The notes: generated by a model not told the origin, from the sequence alone. Numbered from the stretch's first letter, positions 1 to 7,158 are shown. The stretch is 9,453 nucleotides of DNA from an uncultured Flammeovirgaceae bacterium (GCA_946886805.1 CAMPJM010000126.1:1-9453), one strand, 5' to 3'. A program made the numbers and translations.

Positions 1-1623
1 TGTCAATCTTTAGAAATAAGAAGAAATGGCTTGGGTGCTGATGGAAAAGAGCTTACCAACCAGGAACAAATACTGCATAGCCTCAAAAACCCTAGCTGGA
101 ACAGGCTTTTTCATATTTATGACGCATTCAAATTAGGGATTGCTTTTAAAACCATTGAAAATATAACCAAAATTGATAAATGGTTCTTGCAGCAAATAGA
201 GGAGCTGGTAGCTTTAGAAAGAGAAATTGAAAAATATGACCTGGCAACAATTCCACATAATTTAATAAGGGAAGCTAAGGAAAAAGGGTATGCAGACAGA
301 CAGCTTGCTCATTTACTGGAGTGCCTTGAGAGTGAAGTCTACTCAAAAAGAATAGAACTGGGCATAAAGCGGGTCTTCAAACTCGTAGATACTTGCGCAG
401 CAGAATTTGAAGCTAGCACTCCGTATTATTATTCAACCTTTGAAGATGAAAATGAATCTATCCCTTCGGACAAGAAAAAAATAGTAGTTTTAGGTTCGGG
501 ACCCAACAGGATAGGTCAGGGAATTGAATTTGATTATTCCTGCGTTCATGGAGTTTTGGCCGCTAAAGAATGTGGTTATGAGACGATCATGATCAATTGC
601 AATCCCGAAACAGTTTCTACAGATTTTGATGTTGCTGACAAGTTATACTTCGAACCAGTTTTCTGGGAGCATATTTATGATATTATCCTTCACGAAAACC
701 CGGTAGGTGTAATTGTGCAGTTAGGTGGGCAAACAGCCTTAAAACTGGCTGAAAAGCTCGAAAGGTATGGCATAAAAATTATCGGTACGAATTACGAATC
801 TCTTGATCTGGCTGAAGACAGGGGTAGTTTTTCAAATCTACTGAAGGAAAATAATATTCCTTATCCTGATTTTGGGGTGATTACCGATGCTGATAGTGCC
901 CTTGAGTTATCAAAAACAATAGGTTTTCCACTGTTAGTGCGACCTTCTTATGTATTGGGGGGTCAAAACATGAAGATTGTTATCAACGAACAAGAACTGG
1001 AGACCCATGTTTTAGACATTCTTAAAGATATTCCTGGCAACAAAGTTTTGCTAGATCATTTTTTGGAAGGGGCGATTGAAGCTGAAGCCGATGCAATCTG
1101 CGATGGGGAAGATGTGTATATTATTGGAATAATGCAGCATATCGAACCTGCCGGTATTCATTCAGGAGACTCCTATGCGGTACTTCCTCCTTATAATCTT
1201 GGGGATTTTGTAATCAGACAAATAGAGGCTTACACAGAAAAAATAGCACTGGCTTTGAACACCGTAGGGCTCATAAATATCCAATTTGCGATTAAAAATG
1301 ATAAAGTTTATATCATTGAAGCAAACCCAAGAGCCTCTAGAACCGTTCCATTCATTTGTAAAGCATATCAGGAACCTTATGTAAATTATGCTACGAAAGT
1401 AATGCTGGGTGAGAAAAAAGTTAAAGACTTCGATTTCAAACCTGTCAAAAAAGGATATGCCATAAAAGTTCCTGTGTTTTCGTTTGAAAAGTTTCCCAAT
1501 GTAAATAAGGAATTAGGTCCGGAAATGAAATCCACAGGTGAAGCCATCTATTTCATTGACGATTTGATGGACGACTATTTCTTAAAAATTTATAGTGAAA
1601 GAAACTTATACTTAAGTAAATAA
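1..1623 (+). CDS. carB: Carbamoyl-phosphate synthase large subunit, C-terminal part (5' end outside window)
   Basis: Large, ammonia-channelling subunit of cytosolic carbamoyl-phosphate synthase, which makes carbamoyl phosphate from bicarbonate, glutamine and ATP for pyrimidine and arginine synthesis. The frame is open from base 1 (it begins CQSLEIRRNG), so the gene is 5'-truncated by the window and the TTG at 31 is not the start. The 540 visible codons cover the end of the first synthetase half, the oligomerisation domain (WFLQQIEELV, KLVDTCAAEF) and the second ATP-grasp unit: GSGPNRIGQGIEFDY at about codons 165-179, then GGQTALKLAE, RPSYVLGGQNM, LLDHFLEGAIE, and the metal/ATP site EANPRASRTVPF. 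The protein stops about 25 residues after LGPEMKSTGE. The roughly 135-residue MGS-like allosteric domain at the end of E. coli CarB (1073 aa) is therefore absent; from memory, short CarB proteins are normal in Bacteroidota. The small gene 29 bp downstream is probably co-transcribed. Family call is certain. Confidence 0.97.
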   Translation, partial: CQSLEIRRNGLGADGKELTNQEQILHSLKNPSWNRLFHIYDAFKLGIAFKTIENITKIDKWFLQQIEELVALEREIEKYDLATIPHNLIREAKEKGYADRQLAHLLECLESEVYSKRIELGIKRVFKLVDTCAAEFEASTPYYYSTFEDENESIPSDKKKIVVLGSGPNRIGQGIEFDYSCVHGVLAAKECGYETIMINCNPETVSTDFDVADKLYFEPVFWEHIYDIILHENPVGVIVQLGGQTALKLAEKLERYGIKIIGTNYESLDLAEDRGSFSNLLKENNIPYPDFGVITDADSALELSKTIGFPLLVRPSYVLGGQNMKIVINEQELETHVLDILKDIPGNKVLLDHFLEGAIEAEADAICDGEDVYIIGIMQHIEPAGIHSGDSYAVLPPYNLGDFVIRQIEAYTEKIALALNTVGLINIQFAIKNDKVYIIEANPRASRTVPFICKAYQEPYVNYATKVMLGEKKVKDFDFKPVKKGYAIKVPVFSFEKFPNVNKELGPEMKSTGEAIYFIDDLMDDYFLKIYSERNLYLSK

Positions 1624-1652
1624 GTTGATTAGATACAGAAAAATCTAGTGCG

Positions 1653-1919
1653 ATGTTTAAATTTCTTTTAATTACATTTTTAGTTTGCTATTTAATTTAC
1701 AAGGTAGGTGGATATTTGTTAAAATTCTTCTTCTTGTCCTTGGGAAATAAAATGCAGAATAGTCAAAATTTCAATCAATCACATACCAATAATGTCCACC
1801 GGCGACCCACCAATGGAAACGTGGATATTGCTTATGTCCCAAAGAACGGTAAAGATAAGGTTGAAAAAAACTTTAACGGTGGGGAGTATGTTGATTATGA
1901 AGAGATAAAAAAGAAATGA
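1653..1919 (+). CDS. Small membrane-anchored protein, DUF4834-like
   Basis: An 88-residue protein with one N-terminal hydrophobic segment (about residues 3-30, rich in Phe/Leu/Ile), followed by a polar, Asn/Lys-rich tail. The tail ends in the acidic-basic motif GGEYVDYEEIKKK, which I recall as the conserved C-terminus of the DUF4834 family restricted to Bacteroidota; no function is known to me. Predicted topology is a single N-terminal anchor with the tail on one side of the inner membrane. The ATG at 1653 lies 29 bp after the carB stop, with no separate promoter match in the gap, so it is probably carried on the carB transcript. That transcript would end at the strong hairpin at 2002-2031. 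It could alternatively be an unrelated small membrane protein, because the family match is by eye. Confidence 0.75.
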   Translation: MFKFLLITFLVCYLIYKVGGYLLKFFFLSLGNKMQNSQNFNQSHTNNVHRRPTNGNVDIAYVPKNGKDKVEKNFNGGEYVDYEEIKKK

Positions 1920-2001
1920 TCTATAGAAGACTTAACTTATAAAACCCTTCTATAAAAGCTTAATAGACTTAGCAGTGAAGGATTTTTAACGATAATAATT
2001 G

Positions 2002-2031
2002 GCCTGAATAATTTTATTCAGGCTTTTTTTT
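2002..2031 (+). terminator. Rho-independent terminator of the carB-DUF4834 unit
   Basis: A perfect 9-bp stem, GCCTGAATA (2002-2010) with TATTCAGGC (2015-2023), closes a 4-nt loop and is followed by eight T residues (2024-2031). This is a textbook intrinsic terminator for plus-strand transcription. The stop codon of the converging minus-strand lipoprotein gene (2030-2032) overlaps the end of the T tract. The same hairpin lies just downstream of that gene too, but on the minus strand it lacks a following U-run, so it would work poorly in that direction. Confidence 0.9.
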
Positions 2032-2233
2032 ACCAGTTTTGCTTTTTTGTATAGGTCTTTGGCTTTCTTGCGTCTTTCTTCTCCACCCTCTTATTTTTCA
2101 TAGCCTCATAGTCATTATAAGTAGTTCCGTTTTGTCTCACATAAACGGTTTTGGAACAACTGAAAACTGAAAATCCTATGAAAAGGAGTAAAAGTAGCGT
2201 GATTACCCTCGCCTTATTTGTTTTCTTTTTCAT
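2030..2233 (-). CDS. Small predicted lipoprotein, unknown function
   Basis: A 67-residue protein with a basic start (MKKKTNKAR), a hydrophobic core of Leu/Ile/Phe (residues 10-24), and a cysteine at residue 26 in the context VFSC. This reads as a relaxed lipobox, as is usual in Bacteroidota, so the mature product would be a lipid-anchored peptide of about 42 residues. The mature part has YVRQNGTTYNDYEAM and then a very basic tail (Lys/Arg-rich, ending KKQNW). I do not recognise a family. The gene converges on the DUF4834-like gene and is divergent from fbaB across 168 bp. No clear promoter or Shine-Dalgarno is visible upstream. The coherent signal-peptide structure makes a real gene more likely than a chance frame, but the short length keeps confidence moderate. 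Confidence 0.6.
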   Translation of the reverse strand: MKKKTNKARVITLLLLLFIGFSVFSCSKTVYVRQNGTTYNDYEAMKNKRVEKKDARKPKTYTKKQNW

Positions 2234-2355
2234 AGCACGAATCTAAACATAGAATTCGGAAGGCGGGCAGACAGAGTTTTTTGCTTCATTACCCTTGTAA
2301 GAATTTTTCTCGTTTAGATCAGAAATTAGCGATAGCAATCCTTGTAAAATATTAA

Positions 2356-2363
2356 TATCTTTG
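2356..2363 (+). promoter_or_regulatory. Candidate -7 promoter box for fbaB
   Basis: TATCTTTG is an exact match to the Bacteroidota -7 element TAnnTTTG, 38 bp before the fbaB start codon. A good -33 TTG is missing at the usual 17-23 nt distance (a TAG sits near 2333-2335), so only half of the signature is strong. The 168-bp gap to the divergent lipoprotein gene contains no other plus-strand candidate that I prefer. Confidence 0.45.
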
Positions 2364-2401
2364 TGTTCTGTTAATTTTTTTAAAATATTATCTTTTAGAT
2401 T

Positions 2402-3460
2402 ATGTCATATAACAGAATCAGGGAAGTTCTTGGCAAAGATGCCGACAACCTTCTCAACCATACTTGCCAAACTGTTTCAGCCGACCTTCTCCACAAACCA
2501 GGACCAAATTTCATAGATGAAGTATTCGTACATACCAACAGAAACCCTCAGGTTCTTAGGAATTTAGCTGCCATATATGGTTCGGGAAGATTGGCAAATA
2601 CCGGATACATTTCTATTCTGCCCGTTGACCAGGGGATTGAACATACCGCCGGGGCTTCGTTTTCACCAAACCCTTTGTATTTTGATCCGGAAAATATAAT
2701 CAAACTCGCCATAGAGGGCGGATGTAATGCAGTTGCCTCCACATTTGGCAATCTGGCAATGCTCTCACGAAAATATTGTCATAAGATCCCGTTTGTTGTA
2801 AAGATCAACCATAACGAGCTTTTAAGCTATCCAAATAAATACGATCAAATAATGTTTGGATCTGTTGAGGAGGCATGGAATCTTGGAGCAGCGGCAGTTG
2901 GAGCTACCATTTATTTTGGATCGGAAGAATCAAACAGGCAGATTGTAGAAGTTGCTGCAGCATTCGAAAGGGCGCATGAATTGGGAATGGCTACAATACT
3001 CTGGTGCTATACCCGAAATCCAGGTTTTAAGAAAGACGGGACAGACTATCATGCAGCCGCTGATCTTACCGGGCAAGCGAACCATTTGGGTGTTACGATC
3101 CAGGCGGATATTATAAAACAAAAACTTCCGGTTAATAATGGTGGTTTTACTGCGATAAATTTTTCCAAATCAAATCCCAAAATGTACGAAGAACTTTCAA
3201 GCGATCATCCCATCGATTTGTGTCGGTATCAGGTACTGAATTGCTACCTCGGCAGGGCTGGACTAATTAATTCTGGTGGTGGGTCAGAAGGCGACTCAGA
3301 TCTTGCAGAAGCAGTCAAAACAGCAGTGATAAATAAAAGAGCAGGCGGAATGGGTTTAATTTTAGGAAGAAAAGCATTTCAAAGACCAATGAAAGACGGA
3401 GTTGAATTGTTAAATGCTGTTCAAGATGTATATTTGGAAAATCAAATAAAGATTGCATAG
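2402..3460 (+). CDS. fbaB: Class I fructose-bisphosphate aldolase, DhnA/FbaB type
   Basis: Cytosolic aldolase that reversibly cleaves fructose 1,6-bisphosphate to glyceraldehyde 3-phosphate and dihydroxyacetone phosphate by Schiff-base chemistry, in glycolysis or gluconeogenesis. At 352 residues it matches the length of E. coli FbaB (350) and aligns from end to end by eye: LGKDADNLL near residues 10-18, [17 protein letters not shown] at 71-87, VVKINHNE at 132-139, [11 protein letters not shown] at 167-177, [11 protein letters not shown] at 220-230, and [17 protein letters not shown] towards the C-terminus. By alignment with archaeal class I aldolases the Schiff-base lysine should be Lys239 in IIKQK. 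The [13 protein letters not shown] loop and GLILGRKA supply the phosphate-binding part of the TIM barrel. ATG at 2402 gives the expected N-terminus. A -7-like box lies 38 bp upstream. accD follows after 43 bp with no terminator, so the two are probably co-transcribed. The gene looks intact, with no missing key residue. Confidence 0.96.
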   Translation: MSYNRIREVLGKDADNLLNHTCQTVSADLLHKPGPNFIDEVFVHTNRNPQVLRNLAAIYGSGRLANTGYISILPVDQGIEHTAGASFSPNPLYFDPENIIKLAIEGGCNAVASTFGNLAMLSRKYCHKIPFVVKINHNELLSYPNKYDQIMFGSVEEAWNLGAAAVGATIYFGSEESNRQIVEVAAAFERAHELGMATILWCYTRNPGFKKDGTDYHAAADLTGQANHLGVTIQADIIKQKLPVNNGGFTAINFSKSNPKMYEELSSDHPIDLCRYQVLNCYLGRAGLINSGGGSEGDSDLAEAVKTAVINKRAGGMGLILGRKAFQRPMKDGVELLNAVQDVYLENQIKIA

Positions 3461-3503
3461 CTTTTGGTATGCTAAAAAGATAATTTTATAAAAAAATAGA
3501 TAC

Positions 3504-4343
3504 ATGACTTGGTTCAAGAGAAAGGACAAAGGTATTACCACGCCTACTGAGGCAAAAAAAGAAGCTCCAGATGGTCTTTGGTATAAAACACCGACAGGAA
3601 AGATCATTCATACCAGAGAATTGAAAAGCAATTCTTATGTAAGTCCTGAAGATGATTACCACGTTAGAATAGGGTCAAAAGAATATTTTGAGATTTTATT
3701 CGATAAAAACGAATTTGAAGAGCTAGATGCCAATTTAACTTCGGCAGACCCTCTAAAATTTGCAGATAGCAAGCCTTATCCAAGCCGGATTAAAGCCACA
3801 CAAGAGAAAACAGATCTTAAAGATGCCGTTAGAAGTGCCCATGGCAAACTGAATGGAATAGAAATCGTAATAGCCTGTATGGACTTCAATTTTATCGGTG
3901 GTTCGATGGGTTCTGTAGTCGGAGAAAAAATTGCAAGAGCAATAGATTACTCTCTCCAAAATAAAATTCCATTCTTAATGATCTCCAAATCAGGAGGGGC
4001 AAGAATGATGGAAGCGGGATATTCCCTTATGCAAATGGCAAAGACTTCCGCAAAGCTTGCATTACTATCTGAGGGAAAAGTGCCTTATATTTCTTTATTA
4101 ACAGATCCGACCACCGGTGGTGTTTCGGCTTCGTTTGCTATGTTGGGCGACTTTAACATTGCAGAGCCAGGTGCTTTAATTGGATTTGCCGGCCCAAGAG
4201 TTATCCGTGAAACCATAGGTAAGGATCTACCAAAAAACTTCCAAAGCTCTGAATTTGTATTGGAGCATGGCTTTTTGGATTTTATTGTTGACCGGAGAAA
4301 TCTAAAGGCAAAACTAACAACACTGTTGAAAATGCTTCAGTAG
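3504..4343 (+). CDS. accD: Acetyl-CoA carboxylase carboxyltransferase subunit beta (zinc-finger cysteines absent)
   Basis: Beta half of the carboxyltransferase that moves CO2 from carboxybiotin (on AccB) to acetyl-CoA, giving malonyl-CoA for fatty-acid synthesis; it works with AccA, which is not in this window. It has 279 residues with the crotonase-fold core well preserved: [19 protein letters not shown] (130-148), SGGARMMEA (163-171), [16 protein letters not shown] (201-216), [14 protein letters not shown] (221-234), and [12 protein letters not shown] near the end. The N-terminal region that carries the C4 zinc ribbon in E. coli (Cys 27, 30, 46, 49) is collinear, but the four positions read Thr29, Gly32, Ser47 and Asp50. 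I recall the same loss in other Bacteroidota AccD proteins, so it is a lineage trait rather than damage. The start at 3504 matches the usual MxWFKR opening. The TAG stop is part of the palindromic element that follows. Confidence 0.96.
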   Translation: MTWFKRKDKGITTPTEAKKEAPDGLWYKTPTGKIIHTRELKSNSYVSPEDDYHVRIGSKEYFEILFDKNEFEELDANLTSADPLKFADSKPYPSRIKATQEKTDLKDAVRSAHGKLNGIEIVIACMDFNFIGGSMGSVVGEKIARAIDYSLQNKIPFLMISKSGGARMMEAGYSLMQMAKTSAKLALLSEGKVPYISLLTDPTTGGVSASFAMLGDFNIAEPGALIGFAGPRVIRETIGKDLPKNFQSSEFVLEHGFLDFIVDRRNLKAKLTTLLKMLQ

Positions 4344-4402
4344 AGACATGGTAGTAGAGACAAGGCACGCCTTGTCTCTACTACCATGTCTCTGTGTCTC
4401 TA
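4341..4402. repeat. Nested REP/MITE-like palindrome at the 3' end of accD
   Basis: Perfect 25-bp inverted arms (4342-4366 and 4369-4393) flank a 2-nt centre (AC at 4367-4368); a T-G wobble at 4341/4394 would extend the RNA stem to 26 pairs. The left arm is built from two near-identical 11-mers, TAGAGACATGG (4341-4351) and TAGAGACAAGG (4355-4365), separated by TAG; the right arm is their mirror. An extra TGTCTCTA follows at 4395-4402, just outside the palindrome. The accD stop codon is the first three bases. T-rich sequence (TATTTTT, 4401-4407) follows, so the hairpin may also end or protect the fbaB-accD transcript. Palindromes with TAGAGAC arms recur, as I remember, as dispersed REP-like elements in some Bacteroidota and cyanobacteria. 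No transposase is present here. Confidence 0.85.
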
Positions 4403-4445
4403 TTTTTCTACGCCTGTTTTATTGCATTTCATGAAAACCTAGCCC

Positions 4446-5444
4446 ATGCGGTTAATAGCAAAGCCAGTTTTATGTAATTATTATGTCACTTACCGGTGTA
4501 ATGCTCAGTGTGGCTTTTGCGATATATGGGAAAGGCCCTCACCTTATGTAAATGAAGACGCCGTCCTCTCAAATTTAAAGGATTTAAAAAAACTTGGCGT
4601 AAAAGTTATCGATTTCACTGGTGGAGAACCTTTACTTCACCAAAAAATTGATGTTTTTCTAAAGCTTGCAAAAGAATTAGGATTTATTACCACCCTCACT
4701 ACCAATTGCCTACTGTATCCAAAATGGGCAGAAAAAATAAAAGGGAAGGTAGACATGCTACACTTCTCGCTAGATGCGGGAGAAAAAGGCCTGCATGATG
4801 CAAGCAGAGGTGTTGCCTGCTTTGATTTTGTTTTGAAATCAATAGAAATTGCTTTGAACCTCCAGGACAAGCCTGATATTATTTTCACAGCAACAGAAGA
4901 AAATATCGATCAAATTGCAGTGATATATGAGAAAATCTGTCTTCCGGATGACCTTGTCCTGATCATAAACCCTGTTTTTGAATATAACAAAGTTAATTCA
5001 GGAGCCGGCTTGTCGGATAGCTCTTTGAATCTCTTGTCGAGTTGGGGGAAAAAGAAAAATGTCTACCTAAACGAAGCATTTGTCTCCTTGCGAAAAGATG
5101 GGGGAAATAAAATTGATGATCCTGTTTGTAAAGCAGCAAGTTCCACCATTGTTATTTCTCCTAAAAATGAACTGCTTTTACCTTGCTATCATTTGGGAAT
5201 AGACGCAATTCCAATCGAAAACAGTCTGTTCAACCTCTATAATTCAGAAAAAGTAACGAATTTGGTGAAACTGGAAGGACAATATCCTCAATGCGAAGGC
5301 TGTTCAATTAACTGTTATATGCAGCCCTCTTTTGCCGTTGAAATGAATAAATATTGGTGGAAGGCTTTACCGAGTACTATAAAATATAACCAAATGAAAG
5401 GCACCTGGAAAAAGCTGCTGTCTAAAACCGCATATACCGATTAG
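4446..5444 (+). CDS. Radical SAM protein with SPASM-like C-terminal cysteines, function unassigned
   Basis: Predicted soluble iron-sulfur enzyme of 332 residues. The N-terminal radical SAM core shows the CxxxCxxC cluster motif CNAQCGFC (Cys18, Cys22, Cys25) and the SAM-binding IDFTGGEPLL (55-64), then TTLTTNCLLYPKW and MLHFSLDAGEKGLHDASRG typical of MoaA/PqqE-type barrels. The C-terminal part has a second set of cysteines: Cys228, Cys247 (LLLPCYHLG) and a cluster Cys283-x2-Cys286-x3-Cys290. This resembles a SPASM/twitch auxiliary Fe-S domain but does not match the full consensus. The substrate is unknown. No precursor peptide or cofactor-biosynthesis gene lies beside it: accD and the palindrome are upstream, nqrF downstream with its own promoter. 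The ATG at 4446 is the first usable start, because the earlier ATG at 4431 runs into a stop after three codons. Superfamily call is firm; role is not. Confidence 0.9.
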   Translation: MRLIAKPVLCNYYVTYRCNAQCGFCDIWERPSPYVNEDAVLSNLKDLKKLGVKVIDFTGGEPLLHQKIDVFLKLAKELGFITTLTTNCLLYPKWAEKIKGKVDMLHFSLDAGEKGLHDASRGVACFDFVLKSIEIALNLQDKPDIIFTATEENIDQIAVIYEKICLPDDLVLIINPVFEYNKVNSGAGLSDSSLNLLSSWGKKKNVYLNEAFVSLRKDGGNKIDDPVCKAASSTIVISPKNELLLPCYHLGIDAIPIENSLFNLYNSEKVTNLVKLEGQYPQCEGCSINCYMQPSFAVEMNKYWWKALPSTIKYNQMKGTWKKLLSKTAYTD

Positions 5445-5451
5445 ATAACAT

Positions 5452-5470
5452 GGAAATGTTAAATATTTCC
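5452..5470 (+). other. Weak hairpin after the radical SAM gene
   Basis: GGAAAT (5452-5457) and ATTTCC (5465-5470) can pair across a 7-nt loop shortly after the stop at 5444. No T tract follows directly, so this is at best a weak transcript end or a 3' stabilising hairpin. Confidence 0.25.
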
Positions 5471-5531
5471 TATTGTGTACGGTATATTATATAATTTCAC
5501 AACTTTTTTAAAATATATGTTGTTAGCTTTA

Positions 5532-5565
5532 CAAGATATTTAGATAGTCAAGATATTTAAATAGT
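5532..5565. repeat. Two-copy tandem direct repeat of 17 bp upstream of nqrF
   Basis: CAAGATATTTAGATAGT (5532-5548) is followed without a gap by CAAGATATTTAAATAGT (5549-5565), with one mismatch in 17 (G5543 versus A5560). The pair sits in the 235-bp non-coding gap between the radical SAM gene and nqrF, 30 bp upstream of the candidate -33 element of the nqrF promoter. Its position fits a regulator or DNA-bending site, but AT-rich slippage duplication is equally possible. Confidence 0.75.
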
Positions 5566-5595
5566 TATGTAATAAAATTTACTAACGTGGATTTA

Positions 5596-5623
5596 TTGTT
5601 TTGATATATTATAAATATATTTG
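5596..5623 (+). promoter_or_regulatory. Candidate nqrF promoter (TTG-N17-TATATTTG)
   Basis: TTG at 5596-5598 and TATATTTG at 5616-5623 are separated by 17 nt, matching the Bacteroidota/Flavobacteriia consensus TTG-N17-23-TAnnTTTG. Transcription would begin near 5630, leaving a leader of about 50 nt before the ATG at 5680. A small 5-bp hairpin (TCCAT/ATGGA, 5627-5640) would lie at the very 5' end of that leader. This supports nqrF having its own transcript. Confidence 0.55.
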
Positions 5624-5679
5624 CGTTCCATTAGGATGGATCAATTAAAAGTCTTCTATAACAAATTAATAAAAGTTAA

Positions 5680-6981
5680 ATGACTGAAATAGTTATAACT
5701 TCGATTATCGCCTTTACCGTTATTATTTTGGTGCTGGTTTTAATTCTGCTCTTTGCACAATCCAAGCTTGTACAATCGGGTGACGTAAAAATCTTTATCA
5801 ACGGCGATGACAAAAACCCGCTTGTTGCATCTGCAGGGTCAAGTTTATTGTCCACATTATCTGCATCTAAAATCTTTCTTCCCTCTGCTTGTGGTGGTGG
5901 TGGAACCTGTGCCATGTGTAAATGCGTGGTTGAAGATGGCGGAGGCGAGGTATTACCAACTGAAGTAGGACATCTTAGCCGTACTGAACAAAAAGAACAC
6001 GTACGCCTTTCTTGCCAGGTCAAGGTAAAGCAAGACATGCACATTCGAATTCCCGAAGAAATTTTTGGAATTAAGAAATGGGAATGTGAAGTTGTTTCAA
6101 ATTACAATGTTTCTACGTTTATCAAAGAGTTTGTTGTAAAACTACCTGAAGGGGAAACAATGGATTTTCAATCTGGTGGCTATATTCAAATAGACGTACC
6201 AGAGTGCGAAATAAAGTTTGCCCCGATGGACATTACTCCACACCCGGAATTAGGCCACAAAGAGGATGTATATCAGTCTGACTGGGATAAATTTGGACTA
6301 TGGGATCTTGTTATGAAAAATGATGAGCCTATCTTCCGTGCCTACTCTATGGCAAATCATCCGGCTGAAGGAAACATTATTATGTTGAACATCCGTATTG
6401 CCACTCCACCATGGGATAGAGCGGCCAATAAATGGATGGATGTAAATCCTGGAATCTGTTCTTCTTATGTATTCTCAAAAGTAAAAGGAGATAAAGTTAC
6501 CATTTCAGGTCCTTATGGAGAATTCCATATAAACCCTACCAAACGAGAGATGATTTACATAGGTGGTGGTGCAGGAATGGCTCCGCTAAGATCTCATATA
6601 TTTCACTTGTTCCATACTGAAAAAACAGACAGGAAAGTATCATACTGGTATGGTGGGCGATCCAAAAGGGAATTGTTTTATACGGATCACTTCCGCGATA
6701 TAGAAAAAGATTTCCCAAATTTCGAGTTTCATGTCGGCTTGTCAGAGCCTCTTCCTGATGATAACTGGAAAGTTAAAAAGGAATTAAGAGGAGAAGGTGA
6801 TGGCTATGTTGGCTTTATTCATCAGGTACTTTTCGATAACTATTTGAAAAACCATCCGGAGCCAGAGGAAATAGAATATTACCTATGTGGACCTCCTATG
6901 ATGAATGCCGCAGTTCTTAAAATGTTGGACGATATGGGAGTACCTTCAGAAAACATTCGATTTGATGATTTCGGAGGATAA
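5680..6981 (+). CDS. nqrF: Na+-translocating NADH:quinone reductase subunit F
   Basis: Electron-input subunit of the sodium-pumping NADH dehydrogenase: it oxidises NADH at FAD and passes electrons through a [2Fe-2S] cluster to the other Nqr subunits at the inner membrane. In order, the 433 residues show one N-terminal membrane helix (about 5-26), a ferredoxin domain with ligands Cys71, Cys77, Cys80 and Cys112 ([16 protein letters not shown]), an FAD-binding domain with RAYSMANHP (220-228), and an NADH-binding domain with [12 protein letters not shown] (295-306) and CGPPMM (403-408). The C-terminus is FDDFGG. Spacing matches Vibrio NqrF (Cys 70/76/79/111), with the slightly longer FAD-domain loop usual in Bacteroidota. 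All key residues are present. nqrA-E are not next to it: a radical SAM gene lies upstream and a terminator downstream. It seems to be monocistronic, driven from the 5596-5623 promoter. Confidence 0.97.
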   Translation: MTEIVITSIIAFTVIILVLVLILLFAQSKLVQSGDVKIFINGDDKNPLVASAGSSLLSTLSASKIFLPSACGGGGTCAMCKCVVEDGGGEVLPTEVGHLSRTEQKEHVRLSCQVKVKQDMHIRIPEEIFGIKKWECEVVSNYNVSTFIKEFVVKLPEGETMDFQSGGYIQIDVPECEIKFAPMDITPHPELGHKEDVYQSDWDKFGLWDLVMKNDEPIFRAYSMANHPAEGNIIMLNIRIATPPWDRAANKWMDVNPGICSSYVFSKVKGDKVTISGPYGEFHINPTKREMIYIGGGAGMAPLRSHIFHLFHTEKTDRKVSYWYGGRSKRELFYTDHFRDIEKDFPNFEFHVGLSEPLPDDNWKVKKELRGEGDGYVGFIHQVLFDNYLKNHPEPEEIEYYLCGPPMMNAAVLKMLDDMGVPSENIRFDDFGG

Positions 6982-7001
6982 GACTCTTTTGAAAATTTAA
7001 T

Positions 7002-7036
7002 AAAAAAAGCCTGCTAAATTATAGTGGGCTTTTTTT
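7002..7036. terminator. Rho-independent terminator after nqrF, A/T-flanked and possibly bidirectional
   Basis: AGCCTGCTA (7008-7016) pairs with TAGTGGGCT (7022-7030) around a 5-nt loop, with two G-U wobbles in RNA. The stem can be extended by A7002-7007 pairing with T7031-7036. The T run follows the stem on the plus strand, and the A run gives the same on the minus strand. It lies 21 bp beyond the nqrF stop and ends that transcription unit. Confidence 0.88.
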
Positions 7037-7129
7037 ATTTTTAAAGTTGGGATGAGTTAATCGTCATTGCGCATCTCATCCGCTTTATTAATACTCAAAA
7101 GTGGCCAAATATTATAAGAAGTAGGCTTC

Positions 7130-7158
7130 TTGCTTTTGACAGGCATTTACTAAAATTG
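7130..7158 (+). promoter_or_regulatory. Weak candidate promoter for the ureohydrolase-like gene
   Basis: TTG (7130-7132), an 18-nt spacer and TAAAATTG (7151-7158) resemble TTG-N17-23-TAnnTTTG with one mismatch in the -7 box. It lies 20 bp before the ATG at 7179 and after the nqrF terminator, where a new promoter is needed. The rest of the 7037-7178 gap shows nothing else that I can name. Confidence 0.3.

Noticed and set aside
31..33. TTG as the start of carB
   Set aside because: The same frame is open to base 1 and upstream residues fit CarB, so the gene enters from outside the window.
2244..2251. TATGTTTA on the minus strand as the lipoprotein promoter
   Set aside because: One mismatch to TAnnTTTG and no TTG at 17-23 nt upstream on that strand; also too close to the start codon to be convincing.
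5676..6044. Minus-strand 122-codon open frame opposite nqrF
   Set aside because: It lies wholly opposite the nqrF membrane helix and ferredoxin domain and has a low-complexity Ser/Pro/Thr composition; antisense shadow.
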